This document shows, piece by piece, positions 27,309-36,780 of a stretch of 64,000 nucleotides of DNA; position 1 is the first letter of the stretch, and each line of letters starts with the position of its first letter. Under the pieces are notes generated by a model. That model made no database searches, was not told where the DNA came from, and saw only the letters and a program-made list of their open reading frames with translations. Source of the stretch: Peptostreptococcus russellii (lineage in GTDB: Bacteria > Bacillota > Clostridia > Peptostreptococcales > Peptostreptococcaceae). Location of the stretch: assembly GCF_003012055.1 (NCBI RefSeq), contig NZ_JYGE01000007.1:124001-188000 (forward strand). The letters run 5' to 3'. Both the position numbers and the translations under genes were made by a program.

Positions 27309-28733
27309 ATGAAAAATACTTATGAATCACCACTGACTTCGAGATATGCAAGTGCAGAGATGCAGGCATTATTCTCACCAGATATGAAGTTTAAAACTTG
27401 GAGAAAGCTTTGGATAGCATTAGCTGAGACAGAAAAAGAATTAGGTCTTGATATAACTCAGGAACAGATAGATGAACTTAAAAAGTTTCAAGATGATATC
27501 AACTACGATGTAGCAAAGGCTAGAGAAAAAGAAGTAAGACATGATGTTATGAGTCATGTGTATGCATATGGAGTTCAGTGCCCAAAGGCAGCTGGAATAA
27601 TACACTTGGGAGCGACTTCTTGCTTTGTAGGTGATAATACTGACTTGATAGTAATGTATGAAGCTTTGGAATTAATAAAGGAAAGACTAGCCAAGGTAAT
27701 TACTACTCTATCTAAGTTTGCAGATGAGTATAAATCTCTTCCAACACTTGGATTTACACATTTTCAGCCAGCACAACCTACAACAGTAGGAAAAAGAGCT
27801 ACTCTTTGGATTCAGGATTTTTTATTGGATCTTGAAAGTTTAGAAGACTTTTTACAGAGAAAAAGATTAAGAGGAGCAAAGGGAACTACAGGAACTCAGG
27901 CTTCTTTCTTGGAACTATTTGATGGAGATTATGAGAAGGTTAAGACTTTGGATAAGACAGTAGCACATAAGATGGGCTATGATGATGTATTTCAGGCAAC
28001 AGGTCAGACTTACTCAAGAAAAATTGACAGTCAGGTAATTAATATACTTGCTGGAATAGCTCAGTCGGCTACAAAGTTTTCTAATGATATAAGACTTCTT
28101 CAACATCTTAAAGAGGTTGAAGAGCCATTTGAGAAGCATCAAATAGGATCTTCAGCTATGGCATATAAGAGAAATCCTATGAGAAGTGAAAGAATAGCTT
28201 CACTATCAAGATATGTTATAGCAGATATGATAAACCCTGCAATGACTGTATCAGGACAGTGGTTTGAAAGAACATTGGATGACTCTGCAAATAAGAGAAT
28301 ATCAGTTCCAGAAGCTTTCCTTGCGATAGATGCAGTGCTTAATCTATGTGCAAATGTAAGTGATGGTCTAGTTGTATATCCTAAGGTAATTGAACAAAGA
28401 TTAATGAAGGAACTTCCTTTTATGGCTACAGAAAATATTATGATGGATGCAGTTAAAAAGGGTGGAAATAGACAGGAATTACATGAAAAAATTAGAGTAC
28501 ACTCTCTAGAGGCAGCTAAAATGGTCAAGGTAGAAGGAAAAGAAAATGATTTAGTAGATAGAATAGCTAATGACCCTTCATTTGGAATTACAAAAGAGGA
28601 AATATTAGCAGTACTAAAGCCTGAACTATATGTAGGCTGTGCTCCTATGCAGGTAGATGAATTCTTAAAAGAAGTAGTAGCTCCAGCTTTAAAGGGAGTA
28701 GAAATAATAGAAACAGCAGAAATAACTGTATAA
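27309..28733 (+). CDS. purB: Adenylosuccinate lyase
   Basis: 474 residues. GSSAMAYKRNPMRSERI is the fumarase/aspartase superfamily signature (usually GSSAMPYKRNP), with the flexible catalytic-Ser loop. H-rich elements such as TSCFVGDNTD and GFTHFQPAQPTT form the substrate site. It splits adenylosuccinate to AMP and fumarate and acts on SAICAR in the de novo purine path. TTGGAGG precedes the ATG. With purA it completes IMP to AMP conversion. Confidence 0.94.
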   Translation: MKNTYESPLTSRYASAEMQALFSPDMKFKTWRKLWIALAETEKELGLDITQEQIDELKKFQDDINYDVAKAREKEVRHDVMSHVYAYGVQCPKAAGIIHLGATSCFVGDNTDLIVMYEALELIKERLAKVITTLSKFADEYKSLPTLGFTHFQPAQPTTVGKRATLWIQDFLLDLESLEDFLQRKRLRGAKGTTGTQASFLELFDGDYEKVKTLDKTVAHKMGYDDVFQATGQTYSRKIDSQVINILAGIAQSATKFSNDIRLLQHLKEVEEPFEKHQIGSSAMAYKRNPMRSERIASLSRYVIADMINPAMTVSGQWFERTLDDSANKRISVPEAFLAIDAVLNLCANVSDGLVVYPKVIEQRLMKELPFMATENIMMDAVKKGGNRQELHEKIRVHSLEAAKMVKVEGKENDLVDRIANDPSFGITKEEILAVLKPELYVGCAPMQVDEFLKEVVAPALKGVEIIETAEITV

Positions 28734-28799
28734 TATAGTTATATTCAATAGAAGCTTAAAAATAAGACAATAGATAGTTTATAAACTAAACTTAAATTT

Positions 28800-28844
28800 A
28801 ATGGCTATTTTCAACCTTTAAAGTTGTAAGTAGCCATTTTTTTA
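28800..28844 (+). terminator. Intrinsic terminator of purB
   Basis: AATGGCTA (28800-28807) pairs with TAGCCATT (28831-28838), with an inner CAAC/GTTG helix, followed by Ts. Confidence 0.8.
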
Positions 28845-29290
28845 TTAAGAATTTAAAAATACAATTTATATTTTTATTAAATTAAGTGAAACTTTATAAA
28901 TAGTAAAACTCAATATGACTAAAGTATTCTTACTTTATAAGAATTAAGTAGTAAGGATAATACAAAAGAATGATGATAAAAAAAAGAATAGAGACAAGAA
29001 AGAATAGAGACAAGAAAGAATAGCAATAATAAAGAATGGCAGTAATAACAAAAATAGCGATAATAAAAAAGTAATTATAATAAAAATATTATTGCAAAAT
29101 ATAAGGCTTTACTATAAGAGTTAAAGCTTTATTACAAGAGTTGAAGATTTATTGCAAAAGCATAATATAATATATATAATAATGTATATAGAAATACCTA
29201 AATATTTTATTTTAACTATGAAGTAGAAAAATTATAAAATATATACTTAAGTTAAATAATTGTATGGGTTTTGATTGAGGAGGTGGCAAA
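28845..29290. repeat. Gene-free region with short tandem repeats
   Basis: It contains a 16-bp unit (AGAATAGAGACAAGA) at 28985 and 29001 with a partial third copy, and three contiguous 20-bp units at 29103, 29123 and 29143 (AAGGCTTTACTATAAGAGTT and variants). No gene. The DUF975 gene's promoter should lie near 29170-29250. Confidence 0.55.
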
Positions 29291-30082
29291 ATGCCAACAA
29301 ATAAAGAAATTAAAGCTTTGAGTAGAAATCAACTTAAAGGCAAGTGGGGGATTCTTGCTCTAGTAAACTTAGGGGTAGTAGCAGTTATGTTTTTATTGGG
29401 TTACTATGTAAATGGTATAGTAGCACAAATACTTTGTGTTCCGCTTATGGTAGGTTCTTCTAAATTAATGCTGAGTGTTGCAAATGGAGAAGAATTAGAT
29501 CTTAATAATTTTATAGCAAATAAAGCTGTCTATATAAGGTATCTAGTATTCACATTGATACTTGCATTGATACAAATGCTAGTAGGAATAATATTTGCAC
29601 TAGTAAGTGGTGGCGTATTAGCAACATCATTTATGATGGGGGGATCAAGTATTGATGAAAATATTATGAATTTATTAAGTCAAAATATATCTTCCATAAT
29701 AATATTAACAATAGTTGCATTAATACTTATGCTTGTTATGATTTATATAGAATTAATATATAGTATGACAGAGTATATAATACTGAGAGATAATGAGGAT
29801 ATAGATGCTATAATGTCTATGAAATACTCTAGAATGCTAATTAAAGGACATTTATGGGAATTTTTCAAGCTACAGATATCATTCATAGGATGGTACTTAT
29901 TATCAATATTAACAGCAGGTATAGGAATTATATTTGTAAATTCATATGTTATGACTTCAAGTGCTAATTTTTACTTGGAATTAGTATATAAGGAAGAAGA
30001 AAAAGCTAGAGAAATGGGAATAATAAACTCAGAATCAAATATGCACTATAGAAGCTATATGAACAACAAAGAAATATTTTAG
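29291..30082 (+). CDS. DUF975 family membrane protein
   Basis: 263 residues. The N-terminus PTNKEIKALSRNQLKGKWGILALVN matches the (N/R)xEIKxxAReqLKGnWg opening of DUF975 proteins. Four to five hydrophobic segments follow, then a soluble C-terminal tail. GAGGAGG precedes the ATG. DUF975 proteins are integral membrane proteins of unknown function, common in Firmicutes. It seems to stand alone. Confidence 0.75.
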   Translation: MPTNKEIKALSRNQLKGKWGILALVNLGVVAVMFLLGYYVNGIVAQILCVPLMVGSSKLMLSVANGEELDLNNFIANKAVYIRYLVFTLILALIQMLVGIIFALVSGGVLATSFMMGGSSIDENIMNLLSQNISSIIILTIVALILMLVMIYIELIYSMTEYIILRDNEDIDAIMSMKYSRMLIKGHLWEFFKLQISFIGWYLLSILTAGIGIIFVNSYVMTSSANFYLELVYKEEEKAREMGIINSESNMHYRSYMNNKEIF

Positions 30083-30171
30083 TATATATTTGGGACAGAG
30101 GTTAATAAAAAAAAATAGGTGAAAAGATAGAAAAAAATCAACTATATTAGAGCTTATAAAATAAAAAACAA

Positions 30172-30208
30172 GGAGGCTGCTACTAGATTATCCACTGGCA
30201 GTCTCTTT
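30172..30208 (+). terminator. Weak terminator-like hairpin after the DUF975 gene
   Basis: GGAGGCTGC (30172-30180) can pair with GCAGTCTC (about 30200-30207) with one mismatch, then TTTAATAT. Nothing else is seen in 30083-30401 apart from AT-rich promoter-like sequence near 30240-30290. Confidence 0.4.
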
Positions 30209-30401
30209 AATATATTTTAATATATTTTGTACTATCTATTATAATGTGGTAAAATATACTCACATATAATAGCTATTTTGTGTTGAAAAATAGATAAAAT
30301 ACAGAAGTATTTAATGGAAAGTGATGAGTTTAGAATGAAATAATATATTCTTTACTAACTTTATTGCAAAAATTTAAAATATAGAATTAGGAGGCGTAAA
30401 A

Positions 30402-30998
30402 ATGTCTGATGAAAAGATAATAAAATTTGGCAAGCTTCAAGAGAAATGGGATGAGCAAGAAGTAGATAAGTTTGAAGAATTTCTTAATATGATGATGGAA
30501 GATGTAGTAACTGGAAGTATATCTATTTCTGAATTTACTGCAAAAATGAGCAAGTATCAGCTAGACAATAATATTTCAAATGAAAAATTAATGGAATTGC
30601 AGAAAAAATTGTTGCAGAAGATGGGGATAGACATAGATATAAATGATTTTAATAAGCAAATGGAAATACTTGAGGGTTTAGAAAATAATTCTGAAAACTC
30701 TGACTCTAAAGAAAAAGATAAAAATAGATTTGATACTAAAAAAATAAAAGAAATAGCTTTTTTTGATTTTTACAAGGATAAAATAGAGAATAAAAAGATT
30801 CCAGAGTTTCATTTAAAAACTGAAAAAAATGATCTTACTATGTTTATGGAAGAGGATAAAATAATAATCATAACAGAGGGGAAAATAGATTTTGCCGATG
30901 ATGAGTTAAATGGTGTAATTACTGATTATAGGGAATGTATTCATGGATCATTAAAAATAATAGCTTGTGAAGCCACAAAAATATATGAATATCATTAA
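30402..30998 (+). CDS. Hypothetical soluble protein, possibly DUF3867
   Basis: 198 residues after TAGGAGGCG. It is a charged, soluble protein: an all-alpha N-terminal half (about 1-95, with FEEFLNMMMEDVVTGSISISEFTAKMSKY), a Ser/Lys/Asp-rich linker near 98-112, and a C-terminal alpha/beta part ending IIACEATKIYEYH. The length and tone resemble clostridial DUF3867 proteins, but I am not certain. No membrane segment or catalytic motif is visible. It is a single gene. Confidence 0.5.
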   Translation: MSDEKIIKFGKLQEKWDEQEVDKFEEFLNMMMEDVVTGSISISEFTAKMSKYQLDNNISNEKLMELQKKLLQKMGIDIDINDFNKQMEILEGLENNSENSDSKEKDKNRFDTKKIKEIAFFDFYKDKIENKKIPEFHLKTEKNDLTMFMEEDKIIIITEGKIDFADDELNGVITDYRECIHGSLKIIACEATKIYEYH

Positions 30999-31814
30999 AA
31001 AACGTTAAGCTCAGTAAAAAAATTGAGCAAGTTCAAAAAAAATTGAGTAAGTTTAAAAGAATTGAGTAAGTTCAAAAAAATTGAGTAAAGCTAATAAAAA
31101 TAGTCAATTAAGAAAAATTTAAAAAGATTTAAATTTGATAGAAATAAAAATTCAATGATTATTAAAATAATATAAAGTGTAGGGTTAATTATTATATGTT
31201 TTCTAATTATGTCCCTACACTATTTATATATACTATGCTTTATCAAATAGTAGAATAAAAAACTTCATATTAAAACAAAAAATAAAGGCTGAGTTGCTAA
31301 TTAATTGTTTTATAAAAATAAGCATAAAGCTTATGCTCATAAATCTTTGGGTATTTATAATAATAAATTTTAAAATAAAGCTTTTATTAACGTTTTTTAA
31401 AGGTTTCTTTGATAAAGTATTTGTAGAGAATATTTATTCTAAATATTTTATATTTCGAGTAAATAAAAACTCAAAAAAAATTAGGCCAGTATAAAATTAT
31501 TTGCTATAAGGGAATTATTAGACTTTTATATTAGACATACCTATATTGTATATTTAGCTTATAATTAAACTAACTATAAATAAAAAGATATTTATAGAAA
31601 ATTTTCAAGTCTGATTTTCTTAAGTAGAAGCAACTTTATAGAATAAGGATATAGACTAAATTTAGTTTTAATTAGAAAAAAATATATATAAATAAGGATA
31701 TAGACTGGCTAAGTATTAGTTTTTTTAAATTAATACTGTAATTATGAAGACAGATGTCTTTAGAATTTAGGATAATAACAATAATAAATCAGTTTGCTGA
31801 GAAAGGAGATTGCA
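30999..31814. repeat. Gene-free region with tandem and direct repeats
   Basis: Four copies of a 19-20-bp unit (ATTGAGTAAGTTCAAAAA) lie at 31022-31092. A hairpin AGTGTAGGG/CCCTACACT (31176-31184 with 31213-31221) may terminate the preceding gene. AATAAGGATATAGACT occurs at 31642 and 31691 upstream of the signal peptidase gene. A 66-codon frame at 31294 lacks support. Confidence 0.45.
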
Positions 31815-32417
31815 TTGAGTCAAAGAGCTAAAAAAGGATTTTTAGGAGAAATCTGGGAGGTAATAAAAATATTGCTTATGGCAGTAGTATTATCTATGGT
31901 GATAGTACAATTTATTAGACCTACTAGAGTAGATGGTTTATCTATGTATCCTACTTTAGATAATAATGATTATCTAGTAATTAATAGAATTAGCAGATAT
32001 ACTGGAGTCAATAGAGGCGATGTAGTAGTATTTGACAGTGATATGCCAATAAATGCTGTAAGTGATCAAAAAAATACAGCTAAGAAAGTGCTTGATTTTG
32101 TTCTTCAAGATGACAGTAATACTAAGGATTTGGTAAAAAGAGTGATTGCTGTAGGTGGAGACCATATAACTATAAAAGACGGTGTAGTAAAAGTAAATGA
32201 TCAAAGGATTTCTGAAGATTATATTTCTGAAGGAAATATAACGGAGGGCAACATAGATACAATAGTGCCTGAGGGAATGCTATTTTGTATGGGTGATAAT
32301 AGAATGAGAAGTTTGGATAGTAGATATCCAGAAGTAGGATTTGTCCCAGAAAAGAAACTAGTCGGTAGTGTGCTAGTAAGACTATTGCCTTTAGAAAATA
32401 TCGGAAGAGTAAATTAA
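31815..32417 (+). CDS. lepB: Signal peptidase I
   Basis: 200 residues from TTG 31815, chosen because AAAGGAG lies 7 nt upstream; the frame's earlier TTG at 31794 includes the ribosome site. One N-terminal membrane anchor (about 14-33) is followed by the catalytic Ser43 in DGLSMYPTL and Lys108 in DLVKRVIAVGGD. GDNRMRSLDSRY is box E. It cleaves signal peptides at the outer face of the membrane; the surface proteins of this window would be substrates. The region between boxes C and D is somewhat long. Confidence 0.9.
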   Translation: MSQRAKKGFLGEIWEVIKILLMAVVLSMVIVQFIRPTRVDGLSMYPTLDNNDYLVINRISRYTGVNRGDVVVFDSDMPINAVSDQKNTAKKVLDFVLQDDSNTKDLVKRVIAVGGDHITIKDGVVKVNDQRISEDYISEGNITEGNIDTIVPEGMLFCMGDNRMRSLDSRYPEVGFVPEKKLVGSVLVRLLPLENIGRVN

Positions 32418-32426
32418 AAAAAGGGT

Positions 32427-32460
32427 AAATTCAAGGGGTTATCTCCTTGAATTTATTTAT
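32427..32460 (+). terminator. Terminator-like hairpin after lepB
   Basis: AAATTCAAGG (32427-32436) pairs perfectly with CCTTGAATTT (32445-32454). The T-run is broken. Confidence 0.65.
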
Positions 32461-32546
32461 AATAGGGGAATTTAAAATATATAAAATAAATTACTTGCTT
32501 TATATAAATATTTAATGAAAGATTGTATTGAATTTAGGAGGCATTT

Positions 32547-34199
32547 ATGAAGGCTTTGAAATTTGTGGTAGACGGTGTGATATTAGAAATTGAAAAAGAG
32601 AGTATTAAACTTAGTGAAATAGCAAAAATGCTAGAAGATAGATATGAAGGTCACATATGTATGGGTGTTATAAATAATAAACTTTACGATCTAAACAGAA
32701 CCCTATATAGAGGATGTGAAATAAAGTTTATAGATACTACAGAAGTAGAGGGAGATAGAATGTATTTTAGAGGTCTTTCCCTGCTTTTAATGCTGGCTTG
32801 TAGAGACTTATATCATGGTTCTAAAGTATACATTAAGCATTCTATAGGTGATGGTCTTTATTGTGTAGTAGAAGATATGCCAAAGCTTACAGATAAGGAC
32901 ATAAAGGACATAGAGAATAAGATGTTAGAGTATGTAAAAGAGGATCATGAAATTATATGTAGATATCTCCCAAATGATCAAGCAATCGAAAAGTTTTCAA
33001 AGTTGGGGAGATTTGAAAAGGCAGAGATACTGAAGTATAGGACTGAAGATTTGACAAAAGTCTATGAGTGTTGTGGATATTTTGACTACTTTTATGGATA
33101 TATGTATCCATCAACAGGTTATTTAAAAGATTTAGGAGTAGCTAAAATGGCTGATGGTCTAGTGATTTTAGGTCCAGATAAAGGCATAAAAGGAACTGTT
33201 ACAAGCTTTAAAGAAATGTCAAAACTTTCAGATGTATATAGGGAGTCAGAAACATGGTCTGAGGCTTTGGGAATAGATACAGTAGTTGATTTAAATAGAA
33301 TAATAGAAAATAATTTATATGGAGAAATGATCAGAACTGTTGAGGCACTTCATGAAAAAAAGATTGCTGAAATTGCAGATACTATAGTAAAAAGTAATAA
33401 GAAAATAATATTAATAGCAGCACCATCATCTTCAGGAAAGACAAGCTTTGCACATAGATTATCTACTCAGCTGAGAGTAAATGGACTACATACTTTGGCA
33501 ATTTCTCTTGATGATTACTTTGTAAACAGAGTAGATACTCCTCGAAATGAGGATGGAGATCCTGACTATGAATCAATAGAATCAATAGATATCAATAGAT
33601 TCAATAATGATTTAAATAAATTACTTGCGGGAGAAGAAATAGAGAAGATCAAGTTTGATTTTATGGATGGAGTGAGGGTCTATACTGGAGAAAAAATATC
33701 AATAGATGAAAAGCAACCAATTATTTTAGAGGGAATACACGGATTGAACCCAATACTTACAAAGTCAATAGAAGAGTCTTTGAAATTTAGGATATATATA
33801 AGTGTTATTACTCAAGTAAATCTAGATGATCACAATAGAATACCAACTACTGATTTGAGATTATTAAGAAGAATGGTAAGAGACTATAATTTCAGAGGAA
33901 TGGATGCTGAAACGACTATGGATATATGGCCATCTGTGAGAAGGGGAGAAAAGAAAAATATATTTCCTTATCAAGAACAGGCTGATGTAATGTTTAACTC
34001 TGCTAGTGTTTATGAGATTCCAGTCCTAAAAAATCAGGCTATAAAAATACTAAAAGAAGTGAATGAGACAAGTAGACATCACCTAGAGGCAGTAAGACTT
34101 AGAAAGTTGCTTCAGTATTTTGATGAGTTAAACGATATAGGCGATATTGGACCAACTGCTATAATTAGGGAATTTATAGGTGGAAGTAGAATAGTTTAA
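32547..34199 (+). CDS. Nucleoside (uridine) kinase with N-terminal ThrRS-like domain
   Basis: 550 residues after TAGGAGGC. Residues 1-65 look like a TGS domain, about 70-200 resemble the second additional domain of threonyl-tRNA synthetase, and the rest is a uridine kinase/phosphoribulokinase P-loop kinase with Walker A APSSSGKT (292-299) and SLDDYFVNR. The synthetase catalytic core and anticodon domain are absent, so it is not ThrRS. Proteins of this layout are widespread in clostridia and annotated as nucleoside kinases. Their substrate is not well defined, and the purpose of the tRNA-editing-like domain is unknown. Confidence 0.82.
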   Translation: MKALKFVVDGVILEIEKESIKLSEIAKMLEDRYEGHICMGVINNKLYDLNRTLYRGCEIKFIDTTEVEGDRMYFRGLSLLLMLACRDLYHGSKVYIKHSIGDGLYCVVEDMPKLTDKDIKDIENKMLEYVKEDHEIICRYLPNDQAIEKFSKLGRFEKAEILKYRTEDLTKVYECCGYFDYFYGYMYPSTGYLKDLGVAKMADGLVILGPDKGIKGTVTSFKEMSKLSDVYRESETWSEALGIDTVVDLNRIIENNLYGEMIRTVEALHEKKIAEIADTIVKSNKKIILIAAPSSSGKTSFAHRLSTQLRVNGLHTLAISLDDYFVNRVDTPRNEDGDPDYESIESIDINRFNNDLNKLLAGEEIEKIKFDFMDGVRVYTGEKISIDEKQPIILEGIHGLNPILTKSIEESLKFRIYISVITQVNLDDHNRIPTTDLRLLRRMVRDYNFRGMDAETTMDIWPSVRRGEKKNIFPYQEQADVMFNSASVYEIPVLKNQAIKILKEVNETSRHHLEAVRLRKLLQYFDELNDIGDIGPTAIIREFIGGSRIV

Positions 34200-34318
34200 A
34201 TAGAGCAATATTCTTCTAAAGCTGTTATAAAATCTCGCAATGATTTTGTAAAAGCTCTTTGAAAAAGACTTGATTAAGATTTTAATTGAAAGCATTAGAT
34301 TTTTGTAAGAAGTGGAGA

Positions 34319-34356
34319 GTATAAAGTGTCAATATTTCTATATTGATACTTTATAC
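34319..34356 (+). repeat. 16-bp inverted repeat upstream of nth
   Basis: GTATAAAGTGTCAATA (34319-34334) pairs with TATTGATACTTTATAC (34341-34356), with one G-U pair and a 6-nt loop. No T-run follows, so it is either an operator or an RNA hairpin rather than a standard terminator. Confidence 0.5.
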
Positions 34357-34398
34357 GCCATTGATAAAGATGTTTATTGAGAGAAAGGAGTGATAGCT

Positions 34399-35061
34399 TT
34401 GCCTAGGAAAAAAACGAAAAAAGAAGTAAAAGAAATTTTAGACCTACTATCCGAGTTGCATCCAAATGCTCATTGTGAGCTAGTTCATAGTTCACCGTTT
34501 GAGCTTTTGATAGCAACAATATTATCTGCTCAGTGTACGGATGTAAGGGTAAATATAGTAACAGAAGAATTATTTAAAAAATATAATACGCCAGAAGATT
34601 TTAAAAATTTAAGTATAGAAGAGATAGAAAAAGAGATAAAAACATGTGGACTTTATAAGAGTAAGGCGAAAAAAATTAAAGAGACATCTTCTATACTTGT
34701 AGATAAGTATAACTCAGAGTTGCCCGATACATTAGAAGAGCTAATTACTCTACCAGGCGTGGGAAGAAAAACAGCAGGAGTAGTATTGAGCAATGCTTTT
34801 GGTATTCCTGCAATAGCTGTGGATACTCATGTATTTAGAGTAAGTAATAGAATTGGGATTGTAAAAGAAAAAACACCAGAAAAAACAGAGTTTGCTCTAA
34901 TGAAGGCCATAGAAAAAGAAAGATGGACTCATAGTCATCATTTATTAATTTTTCATGGAAGAAGAATATGTAAAGCAAGAAAGCCAGAGTGTGAAAATTG
35001 TAATATAAGAGAGTATTGTAATTACTATAAAACAGACGTAGAAACTAATATAAGTAAATAA
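34399..35061 (+). CDS. nth: Endonuclease III
   Basis: 220 residues from TTG 34399, 8 nt after AAAGGAG; a GTG at 34390 overlaps that ribosome site. The helix-hairpin-helix LPGVGRKTAGVVLSNAF carries the catalytic Lys, and VDTHVFRVSNRIG the catalytic Asp. CKARKPECENCNIREYC supplies the four [4Fe-4S] cysteines in the usual C-x6-C-x2-C-x5-C spacing. It removes oxidised pyrimidines and nicks abasic sites in base excision repair. Confidence 0.93.
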   Translation: MPRKKTKKEVKEILDLLSELHPNAHCELVHSSPFELLIATILSAQCTDVRVNIVTEELFKKYNTPEDFKNLSIEEIEKEIKTCGLYKSKAKKIKETSSILVDKYNSELPDTLEELITLPGVGRKTAGVVLSNAFGIPAIAVDTHVFRVSNRIGIVKEKTPEKTEFALMKAIEKERWTHSHHLLIFHGRRICKARKPECENCNIREYCNYYKTDVETNISK

Positions 35062-35213
35062 AACACTATTCTTACTATTAGAATATAGATTTTAAAGCGT
35101 ATTTATGGTATTATATAGTGTGTGCTAAAGGAAAAAATTGAAATTATTTTAGTTATAAAATCAGAAAAAAAGTTAAAAAAATAGAGCTTATAGCAAAGGA
35201 TTAGGAGGGCACG

Positions 35214-35684
35214 ATGGCTTTAAATATCGTATTAGTAGAACCTGAAATACCACATAATACTGGTAATATTATTAGAACAGTCGCAGATACTGGAGCGACA
35301 TTACATCTTATTAGGCCTTTGGGTTTTGATTTTGATGATAAACATTTAAAAAGGTGCGGACTTGACTATTGGGATATTGCACAAATAAAATTTTATGATA
35401 GCTTTAAAGAGCTTCAAGATAAATATCCAGATGCCCAATATTTTTATTCTACAACAAAGGGAAATAAAAATCATGCTGAGGTAAAGTATGAAGATAATTG
35501 TTTTCTAGTATTTGGAAAGGAAACAAAGGGTTTACCAAAAGAGTTAATAGATAATAATATTGAAAACTGTATAAGAATACCTATGAAAGATATACCTGGT
35601 GCGAGGTGCTTGAATCTATCAAATGCAGTTGCTATTGTTGTATATGAGGCAATGAGACAGCTAGATTTTCAAGATTTGATATAG
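35214..35684 (+). CDS. trmL: tRNA (cytidine/uridine-34-2'-O)-methyltransferase
   Basis: 156 residues, SPOUT fold. NIVLVEPEIPHNTGNIIRTVADTG at the N-terminus, FGKETKGLPKEL in the middle, and the knotted SAM site IPMKDIPGARCLNLSNAVAIVVYEA at the end are family signatures. It methylates the wobble ribose of tRNA-Leu isoacceptors. TAGGAGGGC precedes the ATG. It is separate from nth by 150 bp. Confidence 0.92.
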   Translation: MALNIVLVEPEIPHNTGNIIRTVADTGATLHLIRPLGFDFDDKHLKRCGLDYWDIAQIKFYDSFKELQDKYPDAQYFYSTTKGNKNHAEVKYEDNCFLVFGKETKGLPKELIDNNIENCIRIPMKDIPGARCLNLSNAVAIVVYEAMRQLDFQDLI

Positions 35685-35790
35685 TTATAAATTGAAATTT
35701 TAGAATATAATAAGTATTATAGTGTATGCCTTACATTTAAATATTATTTTATAAACTAATCCAAAGCGGGATATTAAGCATACTGTAAAA

Positions 35791-35837
35791 TTGACTTGTG
35801 GGGACTGGTCGAGACGCGGTATAGAGCTATGCCGTCT
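35791..35837 (+). promoter_or_regulatory. GC-rich hairpin in the degV leader
   Basis: After TTGACT (35791-35796) comes a stretch far richer in G+C than its surroundings. AGACGCGGTATAG (35812-35824) pairs with CTATGCCGTCT (35827-35837) apart from a small internal loop. It ends about 20 nt before the degV start, so it could be an RNA control element. It matches no class I know. Confidence 0.4.
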
Positions 35838-35857
35838 AAATTGTTTGGAGGTATTAT

Positions 35858-36709
35858 ATGGAAGACATAAAAATAGTGTGTGATAGTTTGTCGGATATTA
35901 CACAAGAATATATAGATAAATATGATTTAGAATTTATTCCTTTGAATGTAATGATTGAGGGGGAAGAATATAAAGACAGAGTAACTTTAAGTAGTGAGGA
36001 GTTTTATAGAAGAATTAGGGAAGATAAGATAATGCCTAAGACATCACAAATCACATATGCAGATTTTTATAATGTATTCGATAAGTATACAAAAGAAGGC
36101 AAAAAGATTATTTATATATCTGCAGCCGCTTCAGCTACTGGAACTATGCAAAGCGCTATGCTTGCTAGAAATGAAGTAGAGGGCGGAGACATAAGAATAA
36201 TAGATTCCAATACTCTTTGTTATGGTATAGCACTACTTGTTATTAGGGCAGCTGAACTAAGGGAAGAAGGAAAATCTTTAGATGAGATTGTAGAGGAAAT
36301 AGAAAGAATAAAAGATGACGTATATGTTACATTCTCCTGTGATGATCTAGAATATTTAAAGAGAGGTGGTAGGATTTCTGGAACAAAGGCTATGATAGGA
36401 ACAGTACTCAACATAAAGCCTTTATGTATTATAAAGGACGGTATTGTTGATAATGTAGCTAATGCTCGAGGAAAAAGAAATGTTGCCACAAAGCTAGTAG
36501 AAATAGCAAAAGAAAATGGAATAAGAGATTTGAGTGATCAAACTGTATTTTTAGGTTATACAGATGATCTAAAAGAAAGAGAAAGATTAGAACAGAAATT
36601 AATAGAAGAATTTAATCCAAAAGAGATAAAGTGTTTTTTAATTGGATGTGGAATAGGTACACATGGTGGACCTGGAATTACAGGATTTATATGTTATAAA
36701 AATAAATAA
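35858..36709 (+). CDS. DegV family fatty-acid-binding protein (FakB-like)
   Basis: 283 residues. IVCDSLSDITQEY opens the first domain, with the Ser-Asp pair typical of the family (usually TDS-xxD), then PKTSQITYADF holds the TSQ motif that binds the carboxylate, and ISAAASATGTMQSA and LEYLKRGGRIS are further signatures. FakB proteins carry a fatty acid to the kinase FakA, making acyl-phosphate for phospholipids. No fakA-like gene is nearby. TTGGAGG precedes the ATG. Confidence 0.88.
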   Translation: MEDIKIVCDSLSDITQEYIDKYDLEFIPLNVMIEGEEYKDRVTLSSEEFYRRIREDKIMPKTSQITYADFYNVFDKYTKEGKKIIYISAAASATGTMQSAMLARNEVEGGDIRIIDSNTLCYGIALLVIRAAELREEGKSLDEIVEEIERIKDDVYVTFSCDDLEYLKRGGRISGTKAMIGTVLNIKPLCIIKDGIVDNVANARGKRNVATKLVEIAKENGIRDLSDQTVFLGYTDDLKERERLEQKLIEEFNPKEIKCFLIGCGIGTHGGPGITGFICYKNK

Positions 36710-36712
36710 AGT

Positions 36713-36745
36713 AAAGAGGCAGTGAATTTGCACTGTCTCTTTTTT
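36713..36745 (+). terminator. Intrinsic terminator of degV
   Basis: AAAGAGGCAGTG pairs with CACTGTCTCTTT with one mismatch, then a T-run. Confidence 0.8.
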
Positions 36746-36750
36746 ATATA

Positions 36751-36780
36751 AAAAAAGGAGTAGTTTCCCACTCCTTTTTA
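36751..36780 (-). terminator. Intrinsic terminator of pepD
   Basis: AAAAAGGAGT (36752-36761) pairs perfectly with ACTCCTTTTT (36770-36779). Read on the minus strand it ends in a T-run. Confidence 0.8.

Noticed and set aside
31294-31494. 66-codon plus-strand frame before lepB
   Set aside because: TTG start, no good ribosome site, composition as expected for AT-rich noncoding DNA.
32547-34199. Threonyl-tRNA synthetase
   Set aside because: Only the TGS and editing-like domains are similar; the class II catalytic core and anticodon domain are replaced by a P-loop kinase.
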